This document shows positions 52,190 to 61,500 of a DNA stretch of 64,000 bases, in pieces. Position numbers and translations under genes: made by a program. Below the pieces are notes generated by a model. It saw only the letters and a list, made by a program, of their open reading frames with translations. It did no database searches and had not been told where the DNA came from. Numbering within the stretch: the first letter of the stretch is position 1; every line of letters starts with the position of its first letter. The stretch is from Rubrivivax sp. (lineage in GTDB: Bacteria; Pseudomonadota; Gammaproteobacteria; Burkholderiales; Burkholderiaceae_C), in assembly GCA_016789955.1 (NCBI GenBank), contig JAEUPB010000036.1:44588-108587 (forward strand), given 5' to 3'.

Positions 52190-53064
52190 TGACGCTGAAC
52201 CCCTTCACGCTGCACGGCATGCCCTTCGTGGTGTTCTACATCGCGCTGATGCTCGTCACCTTCATGGTGCTGCGGCGCGCGATGATGGCCGCCGAGACCG
52301 ACGGCGTGCCGCCGACGCCGCGCTACGACGACCCGTACCTCATCGCCTGCCTGCGCGGTGGCGCCGAGGAGGCGCTGCGCGTGGCCACCGTCTCGCTGAC
52401 CGACCGCGGCTTGCTGGAAGTCGACGGCGACAAGGTGCAGATGCGCAAGCGGCACGCGGCCGAGCTGGTCAAGCGTCCGATCGAGAAGGCCGTGCTGCGC
52501 TGCTACGCCACGCCCGGCGACGGCACCCGCGTGCTGCGCGACGGCGACTCGCTGAAGGCCTGCGAGGAGTACCGGTCCGCGCTCGAACGGCATGGCCTGG
52601 TGGCCGGCGCCGCGGTGCGCGAGCGACGGCTGCCGAAGGTGGCCATCGCCGCAGCCGTGCTGCTGGGCGTGGCGGCGATGCGCATCGCCGAGGCGCTGTG
52701 GAACGGCCGCCACAACCTGGGCTTCCTGATCGCGCTGTCGCTGCTGTCGGCATTCCTGCTGTGGCGCTTCTGGCGCCGGCGGCTGACCTACGCCGGCGAC
52801 GAGGCGATGACCGACCTGAAGATGCTGTTCAAGCGCCTGCCCGACCGTGCCAAGTCGCTCAAGTCCGGGGGCGAAAGCAACGAGATGGCGATGCTGGCGG
52901 CCGTGTTCGGCCTCACCGCGCTGCCCGCCGCCGCGTTCCCGTTCGTCGAGAAGATCTACCCCAAGCCGCAGAGCGACTCGTCGGGCTCCGGCGGCGACAG
53001 CGGCAGCTCCTGCGGCTCGAGCTGCAGCGGCGGTTGCGGCGGCGGGGGGTGCGGTGGCGTCTGA
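52190..53064 (+). CDS. TIGR04222-type membrane protein with Cys/Gly-rich C-terminal tail
   Basis: Protein of 291 residues. A hydrophobic segment near residues 12-27 (VVFYIALMLVTFMVL), a cytoplasmic helical region (YDDPYLIACLRGGAEEALRV, LTDRGLLEVDGDKVQMRKR) of TIGR04222 type, then two further helices around 148-185. The C-terminus is Ser/Gly-rich and ends in a run with four cysteines (SCGSSCSGGCGGGGCGG). TIGR04222-domain proteins are known to occur near DUF692 genes; here one lies two genes downstream. The tail could be a metal site or the substrate of that oxidative enzyme (inference). It overlaps the kinase gene by 11 bp. Confidence 0.82.
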
Positions 53065-56000
53065 GGAGCGGCCGCGCCCGAAGAAGCTCGGCCAGTACGA
53101 GATCGTCGACCTGATCGGCGAAGGCGCGATGGGCGCCGTCTACCGCGGCTGGGACCCGCTGATCCAGCGCCCGGTGGCGATCAAGACGATCGGCGGGGCG
53201 GTGGTCGACGACGACGACATCGCCGGGGCCAGCGCACTGGCGCGCTTCCGCAACGAGGCCATCGCCGCCGGGCGGCTGCAGCACCCGGGCATCGTGTCGG
53301 TGTTCGAGTTCGACGTGGACGACGGCACCGCCTTCATCGCGATGGAGTACGTCGAAGGCTCGACGCTGGCCGACCGCATCGGCCGCGGCGAGCCCGTCTC
53401 CGACGCGCAGGTGTCCGACTGGATGGCGCAGCTGCTCGACGCGCTGCACCACGCGCACGAGAAGGGCGTGTGGCACCGCGACATCAAGCCCGCCAACGTG
53501 CTGATCACCGCCGAGGGGCGCATCAAGATCGCCGACTTCGGCATCGCGCGCGTCGAGGGCCGGTCGCTCACCGCGGGCGTGCACCTGATCGGCACGCCCG
53601 CCTTCATGGCGCCGGAGCAGTTCATCGGCGGCGAGGTCGACCGCCGTGCCGACCTCTACTCGGCCGGCGCGCTGATGTACGTGATGCTCGCCGGCGTGCC
53701 GCCCTTCAGCGGCAGCCACCAGCAGGTGATGCACCGCTCGGTGCACGAGGCCCCGAAGCCGCTGGCGGAGATCAGCGGCGTGCGCCGCCCGCCGTACTTC
53801 CAGCCCATCCTGACCTGTGCGCTGCAGAAGGATCCCGGCCAGCGCTACGCCACCGCGAAGGAGTTCCGCGAGGCGATCGAGCAGGCCGACTCGGAGCACC
53901 GCACGGTGGTGATCCGGCTGCCGATGCGGCGGCCGTCGACCGATGCGCACCCGACGGTGAAGGATCTCCCGGTGCCGGCGCGCGACGACGTGCAGCGCCA
54001 CCTGCCGGCCGAGGCGAGCCCGTTCATCGGCCGTGCGTCGCTGGTGGCCGAGGTGCTCGAGCGGCTGCGCGCCGCGCGGCTCGTGATGCTGCTCGGCCCC
54101 GGCGGCACCGGCAAGACGCGGCTGGCGGTCCAGGCGGCGCGCCACGTGCGCGGCGTCGGCGCAGTGTGGTTCGCCGATCTCGCCGCGTTGCCGGTGGGCG
54201 CCGACATCGCGCCGGCGGTGGCGCACCTGCTGGGCGTGCCCGAGGCCGGCGGCGACGACCTGTCGAAGGCCCTTGCAGCGCGGCTGGCCGAGCCACCCGC
54301 GCTGCTGGTGCTCGACAACTGCGAGCACGTGCTGACCTCGGCCGCGGAGCTGGCTCGGGCCGTGCTCGACGGCGCGCCGGCCGCGCGGGTGCTGGCCACC
54401 AGCCGGCAGCCGCTGGGCGTGCCCGCCGAGGCTGTGCTGCCGGTGCCGCCGCTGGCGCTGCTGCCGGGTTCGGGGCCGGGCCAGGGCCCGGGCGGTCCCC
54501 CGAGCGAGGCGGCCGCGCTGTTCCTGGCGCGCGCCACGGCGGCGCGGCCCGACTACGCGGCGCAGCCCGGCAGCCGCGAGGTTGCCGAGCGGATCTGCGC
54601 GCGGCTGGACGGCCTGCCGCTGGCCATCGAACTGGCTGCGGCGCGCGTGAAGGTGCTCTCGGGCGCGCAGATCCTGGCCCGCCTGTCCGACATGCTGCGC
54701 CTGCTCACCGGCCCTGCCGATGGCCGGCAGCCGCGCCAGCAGACGCTGCGCGCGCTGTGCGACTGGAGCTGGGAGCTGCTCTCCGAGCGCGAGCGGGTGG
54801 CCTTTGCGCGCTGCGCGGTGTTCCAGGGCGAGTTCGACCTCGAGGCTGCCGAGGCCGCGATCGCTGACGAGGCGGTCGGTGCCGGCGGGAGCCTCGCGCA
54901 GGGCGACGTGATCGACGCGGTGGGCGAACTGGTCGAGCGCTCGCTGGTGGCGGCCATCGAGCGCGATGGCACGATGCGCTACCGGCTGCTGGAGACGCTG
55001 CGCGCCTACGCCGCCGAGCGGCTGGCCTCGGCCGGCGAGACCGCGGCGTTGCGGATGGCGCACGCCGCGCACTACCGGCAGCGCGCTGCCGGCATCGCCG
55101 CGCGGCTGGGCGGCCGCGAACAGCCCGCCGCGCTGGCTGACCTCGGGCGTGAGTCGGCTCAGCTCGCGGCCGCGCTGGATGCCTGCATCGAAACGCGCCG
55201 CCACGACGTCGGCGTGCCGCTGGCGGCCGACCTGTCGGCCTGCTGGCACGCCGCGGCGATCGGCCGCGAAGGCCTGCCGCGCGTCGAGCGGTTGCTGCAG
55301 GCCGCGCCGCCCGCATCGCCCGAGCTGGCGATGCTGCTGGTGCGTGCCGGTGGGCTCGAGGCGCGGCTGTTCAACCGGCTCGATCGCGGGCGCGAGCTGT
55401 GCCTGCGCGGCGTGGCGGTGGCGCAGCAGGTGCGGGCCCCGGCGCTGGTGGCGATGGGGCAGCGCTTCCTCGGCAACGTGGCGTCGCGCCAGCGCGACCC
55501 CGACGCGGCCGTCGCGCACTTCGAGCAGGGCCTCGACGCTGCACGCGCCGCCGGCGACCGCGGGCAGGAAGCGATGCTGCTGGACAACCTGGGCAGCGTG
55601 GCCATCCTGCGCAGTCGCCACGACGATGCGCGCGCCTTGATCGGGCAGGCGCAGGCGCTGTACCGCCAGCTCGGCCGCTGGGTGAACCTGGCCGGGTCGC
55701 TGATGAACCTGGGCGTCATCGAGGGCCGGCTGGGCGACTCGGCACGCGCGCAGGCGCTGCTCGCCGAGAGCCTGGAGGTGTCGCGCGCGCATGGCGACGT
55801 GCACGGCGAGGCCGAGGTGCTGGGGCAGATCGGACTGCAGCACCTCGAGGACGGCCAGGCGGCGCTGGCGGTGCCGGCGCTGCGGCAGGCGATCGTCGCG
55901 GCCGAGGGACTCGACGACGTGACTCTGCAGGCCCAGCACCACGAGCTGCTGGCGCGCGCGCTGGCCGCCAGCGCCGATGCCGCGGCGTCCCGGGCCGCGG

Positions 56001-56341
56001 CGCTGCAGGCGCTGGCCCTGCGCCGCCGGCTCGACACGCCGCGCGACGTGATGCAGGGGCTGCACGTGCTCGCCGGCGTGCTCGTCGACCACGACGCGGT
56101 GTCTGCGGCCCGGCTGCTCGGCCACGCCGCGGCGCTGCGCGAGCGGCATGGCCTGGCCCTCGCGCCCGACGAGCAGGCCGACGTCGAGCGCATGCGCGAG
56201 CGCGCCCGGGCGGGGGCCGGCGAAACGGCACACGACTCCGCGTGGCACGAGGGGCGGCTGGCCCGGCTGGATGCGCTGCTGCAGCAGCCGCTGCAGTCGC
56301 CGACGCGGCAGCCCGGCGCGGCCACGGAGCCGGCACGATGA
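53054..56341 (+). CDS. Ser/Thr protein kinase with AfsR-like ATPase and TPR domains
   Basis: Cytoplasmic protein of 1095 residues starting at GTG 53054. Residues about 12-275 are a Hanks-type kinase: glycine loop GEGAMGAVYRG, VAIK lysine, catalytic WHRDIKPANV (about 139-148), DFGIARVEG and GTPAFMAPEQF, all intact. About 330-560 is a STAND-type ATPase (MLLGPGGTGKTRLAVQAARH near 346, LLVLDNCEHVL). From about 700 to the end are TPR-like repeats (LLDNLGSVAILRSRHDDARA, GSLMNLGVIEGRLGDSARA). It resembles predicted ATPase-type regulators (COG3903) with a kinase added at the N-terminus. Coupled to the TIGR04222 gene upstream and the DUF692 gene downstream. Confidence 0.9.
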   Translation: MASEERPRPKKLGQYEIVDLIGEGAMGAVYRGWDPLIQRPVAIKTIGGAVVDDDDIAGASALARFRNEAIAAGRLQHPGIVSVFEFDVDDGTAFIAMEYVEGSTLADRIGRGEPVSDAQVSDWMAQLLDALHHAHEKGVWHRDIKPANVLITAEGRIKIADFGIARVEGRSLTAGVHLIGTPAFMAPEQFIGGEVDRRADLYSAGALMYVMLAGVPPFSGSHQQVMHRSVHEAPKPLAEISGVRRPPYFQPILTCALQKDPGQRYATAKEFREAIEQADSEHRTVVIRLPMRRPSTDAHPTVKDLPVPARDDVQRHLPAEASPFIGRASLVAEVLERLRAARLVMLLGPGGTGKTRLAVQAARHVRGVGAVWFADLAALPVGADIAPAVAHLLGVPEAGGDDLSKALAARLAEPPALLVLDNCEHVLTSAAELARAVLDGAPAARVLATSRQPLGVPAEAVLPVPPLALLPGSGPGQGPGGPPSEAAALFLARATAARPDYAAQPGSREVAERICARLDGLPLAIELAAARVKVLSGAQILARLSDMLRLLTGPADGRQPRQQTLRALCDWSWELLSERERVAFARCAVFQGEFDLEAAEAAIADEAVGAGGSLAQGDVIDAVGELVERSLVAAIERDGTMRYRLLETLRAYAAERLASAGETAALRMAHAAHYRQRAAGIAARLGGREQPAALADLGRESAQLAAALDACIETRRHDVGVPLAADLSACWHAAAIGREGLPRVERLLQAAPPASPELAMLLVRAGGLEARLFNRLDRGRELCLRGVAVAQQVRAPALVAMGQRFLGNVASRQRDPDAAVAHFEQGLDAARAAGDRGQEAMLLDNLGSVAILRSRHDDARALIGQAQALYRQLGRWVNLAGSLMNLGVIEGRLGDSARAQALLAESLEVSRAHGDVHGEAEVLGQIGLQHLEDGQAALAVPALRQAIVAAEGLDDVTLQAQHHELLARALAASADAAASRAAALQALALRRRLDTPRDVMQGLHVLAGVLVDHDAVSAARLLGHAAALRERHGLALAPDEQADVERMRERARAGAGETAHDSAWHEGRLARLDALLQQPLQSPTRQPGAATEPAR

Positions 56342-57513
56342 GCGGTCTCGCCGATCCGCGCCGCCCCGACCGCGTGGGCCTGGGCTGGCGCGGCGAACTC
56401 GCCGCCGGCATCTTCGCGCACCTCGATCGCATCGACCTCGTCGAGCTGATCGCCGACGACCACCTGCGCGCCACGCCGCGCGAGCTGCGCCCGCTGCAGC
56501 TGCTGGCGGCGCAGCGCCCGCTGACGCTGCATGGCGTGGCGCTGGGGCTGGCGGGCAGCGAACCGGTGCCTGCGCAGCGGCTGGACGCGCTGGCGCGCCT
56601 GGTGGGGCGACTCGAGCCGGTGGCATGGTCCGAGCACCTCGCATTCGTGCGCGCCGGCGGCCACGAGATCGGCCACCTCGCGGCCCCTCCGCGCACCGCG
56701 TGCAACGTCGAGGCGGCGGCGCGGCACGTCGAGCAGGCCGCGCGCGTGGTCGGCCGCGCACCGCTGCTCGAGAACATCGCCACTCTGGTCGAGCCGCCCG
56801 GCTCGGCGCTCACCGAAGCCGCGTGGACCGGCGCGATCCTGCGCACCGCCGGCGCACCGATGCTGCTGGACCTGCACAACCTGTACGCCAACGCCGTCAA
56901 CACCGGGCAGGAGCCGGCGGCGATGCTCGACGCGATGCTCGACGCGGTGACGCCCGGCTGCGTGCAGGCGGTGCACCTCTCGGGCGGGCACTGGATCGAC
57001 GAGCCGGTGCTGGGCTCCACGGCGCCCGAGTCGCCGGCTCGATCAACCGGCCAGCGCCTGCTCGACGACCACGTGCACGACGTGCCGCCGCCCGTGTACG
57101 CGCTGCTCGAGCAGCTCGCCGCACGCGTGCCCGGCCCGCTGGACGTGGTGATCGAGCGCGATGGCCGCTACCCCGCATTCGATGTGCTGCTCGGCCAGAT
57201 CGACGCCGCGCGTGCGGCGCTGGTGCGCGGGCGGGCGCGTGCGCATGCCGCCGCCGTGCTCGACCCGATGCCGGCGGAGATCGCCGATGCGGAGGCCACT
57301 GCGGCCGTGTCGCGCCTCGAACCCTGCCTCGCCCGCCTGTACGCCGACCCCGCCGCGCTCGACGGCTGGCTCGCCGACCCCGACCGGGCCAGCGCGTCCC
57401 TCGGGCTCGACGCCCACGACGCCGCAGCGCTGCACGCCGCCGACCGCACCGGCCTGGTGATGGCGGCGCGCAGCTACGCCCGCAAACGCGCGGAACACCA
57501 GGGCGCGCGATGA
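56338..57513 (+). CDS. DUF692 (MNIO) family protein with C-terminal extension
   Basis: Protein of 391 residues. DUF692/MNIO enzymes are TIM-barrel proteins that use two or three iron ions to oxidise cysteines in peptides (MbnB, TglH). Signature elements: GLGWRGELAAGIF, VELIADDHLRA, LTLHGVALGLAGS, WSEHLAFVRAGGHEIGHLA, PLLENIATLVEPPGS, MLLDLHNLYANAVN, VQAVHLSGGH and DDHVHDVPPPVYALL; the His/Asp/Glu ligand set looks complete. Residues after about 300 form a helical extension (YADPAALDGWLADPDRA, LGLDAHDAAALHAADR) not needed for the barrel. It overlaps the kinase gene by 4 bp. The Cys-rich TIGR04222 tail is a candidate substrate. Confidence 0.88.
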   Translation: MSGLADPRRPDRVGLGWRGELAAGIFAHLDRIDLVELIADDHLRATPRELRPLQLLAAQRPLTLHGVALGLAGSEPVPAQRLDALARLVGRLEPVAWSEHLAFVRAGGHEIGHLAAPPRTACNVEAAARHVEQAARVVGRAPLLENIATLVEPPGSALTEAAWTGAILRTAGAPMLLDLHNLYANAVNTGQEPAAMLDAMLDAVTPGCVQAVHLSGGHWIDEPVLGSTAPESPARSTGQRLLDDHVHDVPPPVYALLEQLAARVPGPLDVVIERDGRYPAFDVLLGQIDAARAALVRGRARAHAAAVLDPMPAEIADAEATAAVSRLEPCLARLYADPAALDGWLADPDRASASLGLDAHDAAALHAADRTGLVMAARSYARKRAEHQGAR

Positions 57514-57569
57514 TCGGCAACCACCGCGCGCGATGATGCGCGGCTGCGCAGGCCACCTCGCCCCACCCC

Positions 57570-58424
57570 ATGAACCCTCTGACCGATTTCGATCCTGCCG
57601 TCGTGCCGCCCGGCGCCGCCACCGAGTCCGCCTGGTGCCTCGCTTTCGTCGAAGGCCAGTTGTTGTGGCCTGAGGACGAAGGCCGGCGGCTCGAACCGCA
57701 GGTGCCGGCCTCGTTCGAGGCGCTGGCCGCGGCGCGGCATTTCCTCGGGCAGCTCGGGGGCCTGGACTGCTGGGCGATGCAACTCCCCGAGGCACCGCCC
57801 GGCTGGCGGCGCCTGCCGCTGCGCGCCGCGATGATGCAGCTGGGCGAGCCCTTGATGGGGCTGGCCAGCCGTGCCGCGCAGGTGCTGGAGTGGGACCGCA
57901 CGCACGCCCATTGCGGCGTGTGCGGCACGCCGACCGAGCGCCTGGAGGGCGAACGCGCCCGCCGCTGCCCGGCCTGCGGCCACACCGCGTACCCGCGGCT
58001 GAGCCCGGCCATGATGGCGCTGGTGTGGCGCGAGGGCGAGGTGCTGCTGGCACGCTCGCCCCACTACGCGCCGGGCGTCTACAGCGCGCTGGCCGGCTTC
58101 GTCGAGCCCGGCGAGTCGCTGGAGGACTGCGTGCACCGCGAGGTGGCCGAGGAGGTCGGCATCCGCGTGGCCGACCTGCGCTACTACGGCAGCCAGAGCT
58201 GGCCGTTCCCGCACAGCCTGATGGTGGCCTACAGCGCGCGCTGGACCGGCGGCGAGATCGTGCGCCAGGAAGCCGAGATCGAGGATGCGCGCTGGTTCCC
58301 GCTGGACGCGCTGCCCAAGGTGCCGCCGCGCTTCTCGATCGCCGGCCACCTGATCGCCGACACCGTGCAGGCGCTGGGCGGGCCGGCGCCGTCGCTGGTC
58401 GCGTCGGTGATCGCGGCGCGGTGA
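57570..58424 (+). CDS. nudC: NAD(+) diphosphatase / RNA-decapping Nudix hydrolase
   Basis: NudC of 284 residues; hydrolyses NADH to NMNH and AMP and can remove NAD caps from RNA. The zinc site is at HCGVCGTPTERLEGERARRC followed by PACGHTAYPRLSPA, with four cysteines. The Nudix box GFVEPGESLEDCVHREVAEE (G-x5-E-x7-R-E-x2-E-E) is intact and is followed by SQSWPFPHSLMVAY, close to the NudC-specific SQPWPFPxS. ATG 57570 gives the normal length. It is independent of its neighbours: a 56-bp gap after the DUF692 gene and a hairpin follows. Confidence 0.95.
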   Translation: MNPLTDFDPAVVPPGAATESAWCLAFVEGQLLWPEDEGRRLEPQVPASFEALAAARHFLGQLGGLDCWAMQLPEAPPGWRRLPLRAAMMQLGEPLMGLASRAAQVLEWDRTHAHCGVCGTPTERLEGERARRCPACGHTAYPRLSPAMMALVWREGEVLLARSPHYAPGVYSALAGFVEPGESLEDCVHREVAEEVGIRVADLRYYGSQSWPFPHSLMVAYSARWTGGEIVRQEAEIEDARWFPLDALPKVPPRFSIAGHLIADTVQALGGPAPSLVASVIAAR

Positions 58425-58440
58425 TCCGCCGCTGAAGGCA

Positions 58441-58479
58441 CGACGCCGCCGGCGTCCTCGCGGACGGGCGGCGGCGTCG
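58441..58479. terminator. Bidirectional terminator between nudC and the giant repeat gene
   Basis: Perfect 10-bp inverted repeat, CGACGCCGCC (58441-58450) and GGCGGCGTCG (58470-58479), enclosing 19 nt with a further small hairpin. It lies in the 98-bp gap between two convergent genes, so it could end both transcripts. No T-tract. Confidence 0.55.
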
Positions 58480-58522
58480 GGGCGGCCCCGGCCCCGGGCT
58501 CACTTGGTACCGGGGTCGTCCA

Positions 58523-61500
58523 TCAGATCAGCGGCGTCTGTCGGTTCAGCTCGTCGTCCAGCCACGAGCGCTGGGCCGGTGTCGCGGCCACCATCGTCGG
58601 GGGTGCCGCCGCCGTGGCCGGCGCTCCGCCGAGCAGGTCGCCGGCCGGCGGGGCCAGCACGTCGCCCAGGCTCACCGGCGCCTGCAGATCCTGCTTGGCG
58701 AACCACACGTCGGCCACATCGTGCTGCTGGCCCGCGGTGTCGGTCCAGCTGCCCACCATGCCGTGCACGTTGCCGTTCTCGGACTTGTCCGAGAGCACGT
58801 GGCTCAGGTCGATCTCGGCCACGCCCAGGTCCATCAGACCCTTCAGTTCGCCGAGTGCGGTCCTGCCGTCCTGGTCGGCGTCGACCCACACCTTCAGCTC
58901 GCCCCACTTCGCATCCAGCGCGCTGAGCTTGCCGTCGTGGTTGCTGTCGAGATCGGCCATCGCGTTGTAGCCGTTGCCCGCACGCTGGCCCGCGGCCGGC
59001 CCGTTCTCGAGCACCGTGGCCAGGCCGAACAGCTCGCGGCCGTCGTTGATCACGCCGTCGTGGTTGACGTCCCGCACCAGCAGGCCGTCACCCGCGCCGA
59101 CCCAGCCGACCTTGGCGCTGGTGTCGCCGGTGCCGGTGAGGTCGAAGTTGACGCCCTGCGCCGCCGACAGCGTGTGGATGCCGTCGCCGTTGAGGTCCAG
59201 CACCACCGGCGTCACCGCCATCAGCGCGCTGATCTGGGCGGAGCTCATCGCCGCGATGTCGTCGGTCTGCCAGGCGGCGTACTGCGCCGTGGTCATCGCG
59301 CGCAGGTCGGCCGTCTCCAGGCCGGCGATCTGCTCGGTGCCGAACGCGATGATCTGGTCGGTCGTCAGCGCCCGCGCCTGGGCCGTGGTGAAGGCCGCGA
59401 TCTGCTCGGTGCCGAGGGTCGCGAAGTCGGCCGTGGCGATCGAGGCGATCTGCGCCGTCGTCAGCGCGGCGATCTGGCGCGTCGTGATCGCGTCCCATTG
59501 CGCCGTGTCCAGCGCATCGAGCGCGGCCGTCGACAGAGTGCGGATCGCCGCCGTGGAGATGGCCGCCAGGTCGTCGGTGCCGATCGCGTCCATCTGCGTG
59601 GCCGTGATCGATGCCGTCTGCGCCGAGGTCAGCGCCGCGAACTGCGCGGTCGTCAGCGCATTGAAGTCATCGGTGGCCAGGGTGCTGAGCTGCGTCGTCG
59701 ACAGCGCCGCCGTCTGCGTGTTGCTGAGTGCGCCGATCTGCGCCGAGTCGAAGGCGGCGAGCGCCTCGGTGGTCAGTGCGCGGATCGCCGCGGTGCTCAT
59801 CGCCGCCAGTCGGTCGGTGGCCAGCACGTCGGTCTGCGCCGACGTGATCGCCCCGGCCTGCGTGGCCGTGAAGGCACCGAGCTGGGCCGTCGTCAGCGCG
59901 CTGAACTGCGCCGTGTCGAGCACCGCGATGTTGGCCGTGGCCAGCGAGCGCAGGGCCGTGGCGTTGATCGCCGCCAGGTCGTCGGTGGCGATGGTGTCGA
60001 ACTGCGCCGTCGTGAACGCCGCCACCTGCGCCGAGGTCAGCGCGGCCATCTGCGCCGTGCTCAGCGCGCCGAGGTCGGCCGCGTCGAGGCTGGCGATCTG
60101 GCGCGTCGTCAGTGCTGCCACCTGGGCATTGGTGAACGCCGGGATCTGCGTCGAGTCCAGCGCCGCCAGCGCGTCGGTGGTCAATGCACGCAGCGCCGCC
60201 GTGGAGATGGCCGCCAGGTCGTCGGTGCCGATCACGTCCATCTGCGTGGCCGTGATCGATGCCGTCTGGCCCGAGGTCAGCACCGCGAACTGCGCGGTGG
60301 TCAGCGCGTCGAAGTCGTCGGTGGCCAGGTTGGCGACCTGCGTGGTCGACAGCGCCGCCACCTGCGCGTTGGTGAGCGCGCCGAGCTGCGCCGAGTCGAG
60401 CGCGGCCAGCGCGTCGGTGGTCAGCGCGCGGATCGCCGCGGTCGACAGCGCCCGCAGGTCGTCGCTGCCGATCACGTCGAGCTGCGCCGAGGTCAGGCCC
60501 AGGGCCTGCGCCGAGGTCAGCGCGGCCAGCTGCGTCGTGGTCAGCGCGTCGAACTGCGCCGTGTCGAGCAGGCCGATGTCGTCGCTGCCCAGGCCCTTGA
60601 AGGCCGTGGCGCCGATCGCCGCGAGGTCATCGGTGGCGATGGTGTCGAACTGCGCGGTGGTCAGCGCGATCGTCTGCGCCGAGGTCAGCGCGGCGAACTG
60701 CGACGTCGTCAGCGCACCCAGGTCGGTGGCGTCCAGCGATGCGATCTGGCGCGACGTGAACGCGGCCACCTGCGCAGTGGTCAGCACCCCGATCTGCGCC
60801 GAGTCCAGCGCCGCCAGCGCGTCGGTGGTCATCGCCTTCAGCGAGTTCGGGCTGATCGCCGCGAGGTCGTCGGTGTTCATCGCGTCGGTCTGCACCGCCG
60901 TGATGGCTGCCACCTGCGTCGAGGTCAGCGCCGCGAACTGGGCCGTCGTCAGCGCGTTGAAGTCGTCCGTGGACAGCGAGCCGATCTGGCCGGTGCCCAA
61001 CCCGGCGATCTGGCCGGTGCCCAGCACCGCGAGCTGCGCGGAGTCGAGCGCGGCCAGCGCGTCGCTGGTCAGGGCCTTCATCGCCGCCGTCGACAGCGCA
61101 GCGAGGTCTTCGGTGCTCATCGCGTCGGCCTGCGTGGCCGTGATCGACGCCGCCTGTGCCGACGTGAACGCGGCGAACTGCGCCGTGGTCATCCCGTCGA
61201 ACTGTGCGGTGTCCAGCGCCGCGATGCTGGCGCCGGTGAGGCCCTTGATGGCCGCCGGCTGGATCGCCGCGAGGTCATCGGTGGCCAGCACGTCGGCCTG
61301 CGCCGTGGTGAAGGCCGCCACCTGCGCGGAGGTCAGGGCCGCGTACTGCGCGGTGGTCAGCGCGTTCAGGTCGGCCTGGTCGAGCGACGAGAGCTGGCGG
61401 CTCGTCAGCGCGGCCACCTGCTGCGACGTGAACGCAGGCAGTTGCGCCGAGTCGAGCGCCGCCAGTGCATCGGTGGACAGCGCGCGCACCGATGCCGTGG

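Noticed and set aside
52913-56761. Very long minus-strand frame opposite the kinase and DUF692 genes
   Set aside because: Low-complexity Arg/Ala/Gln/His sequence without motifs; the opposite strand has intact kinase and MNIO motifs.
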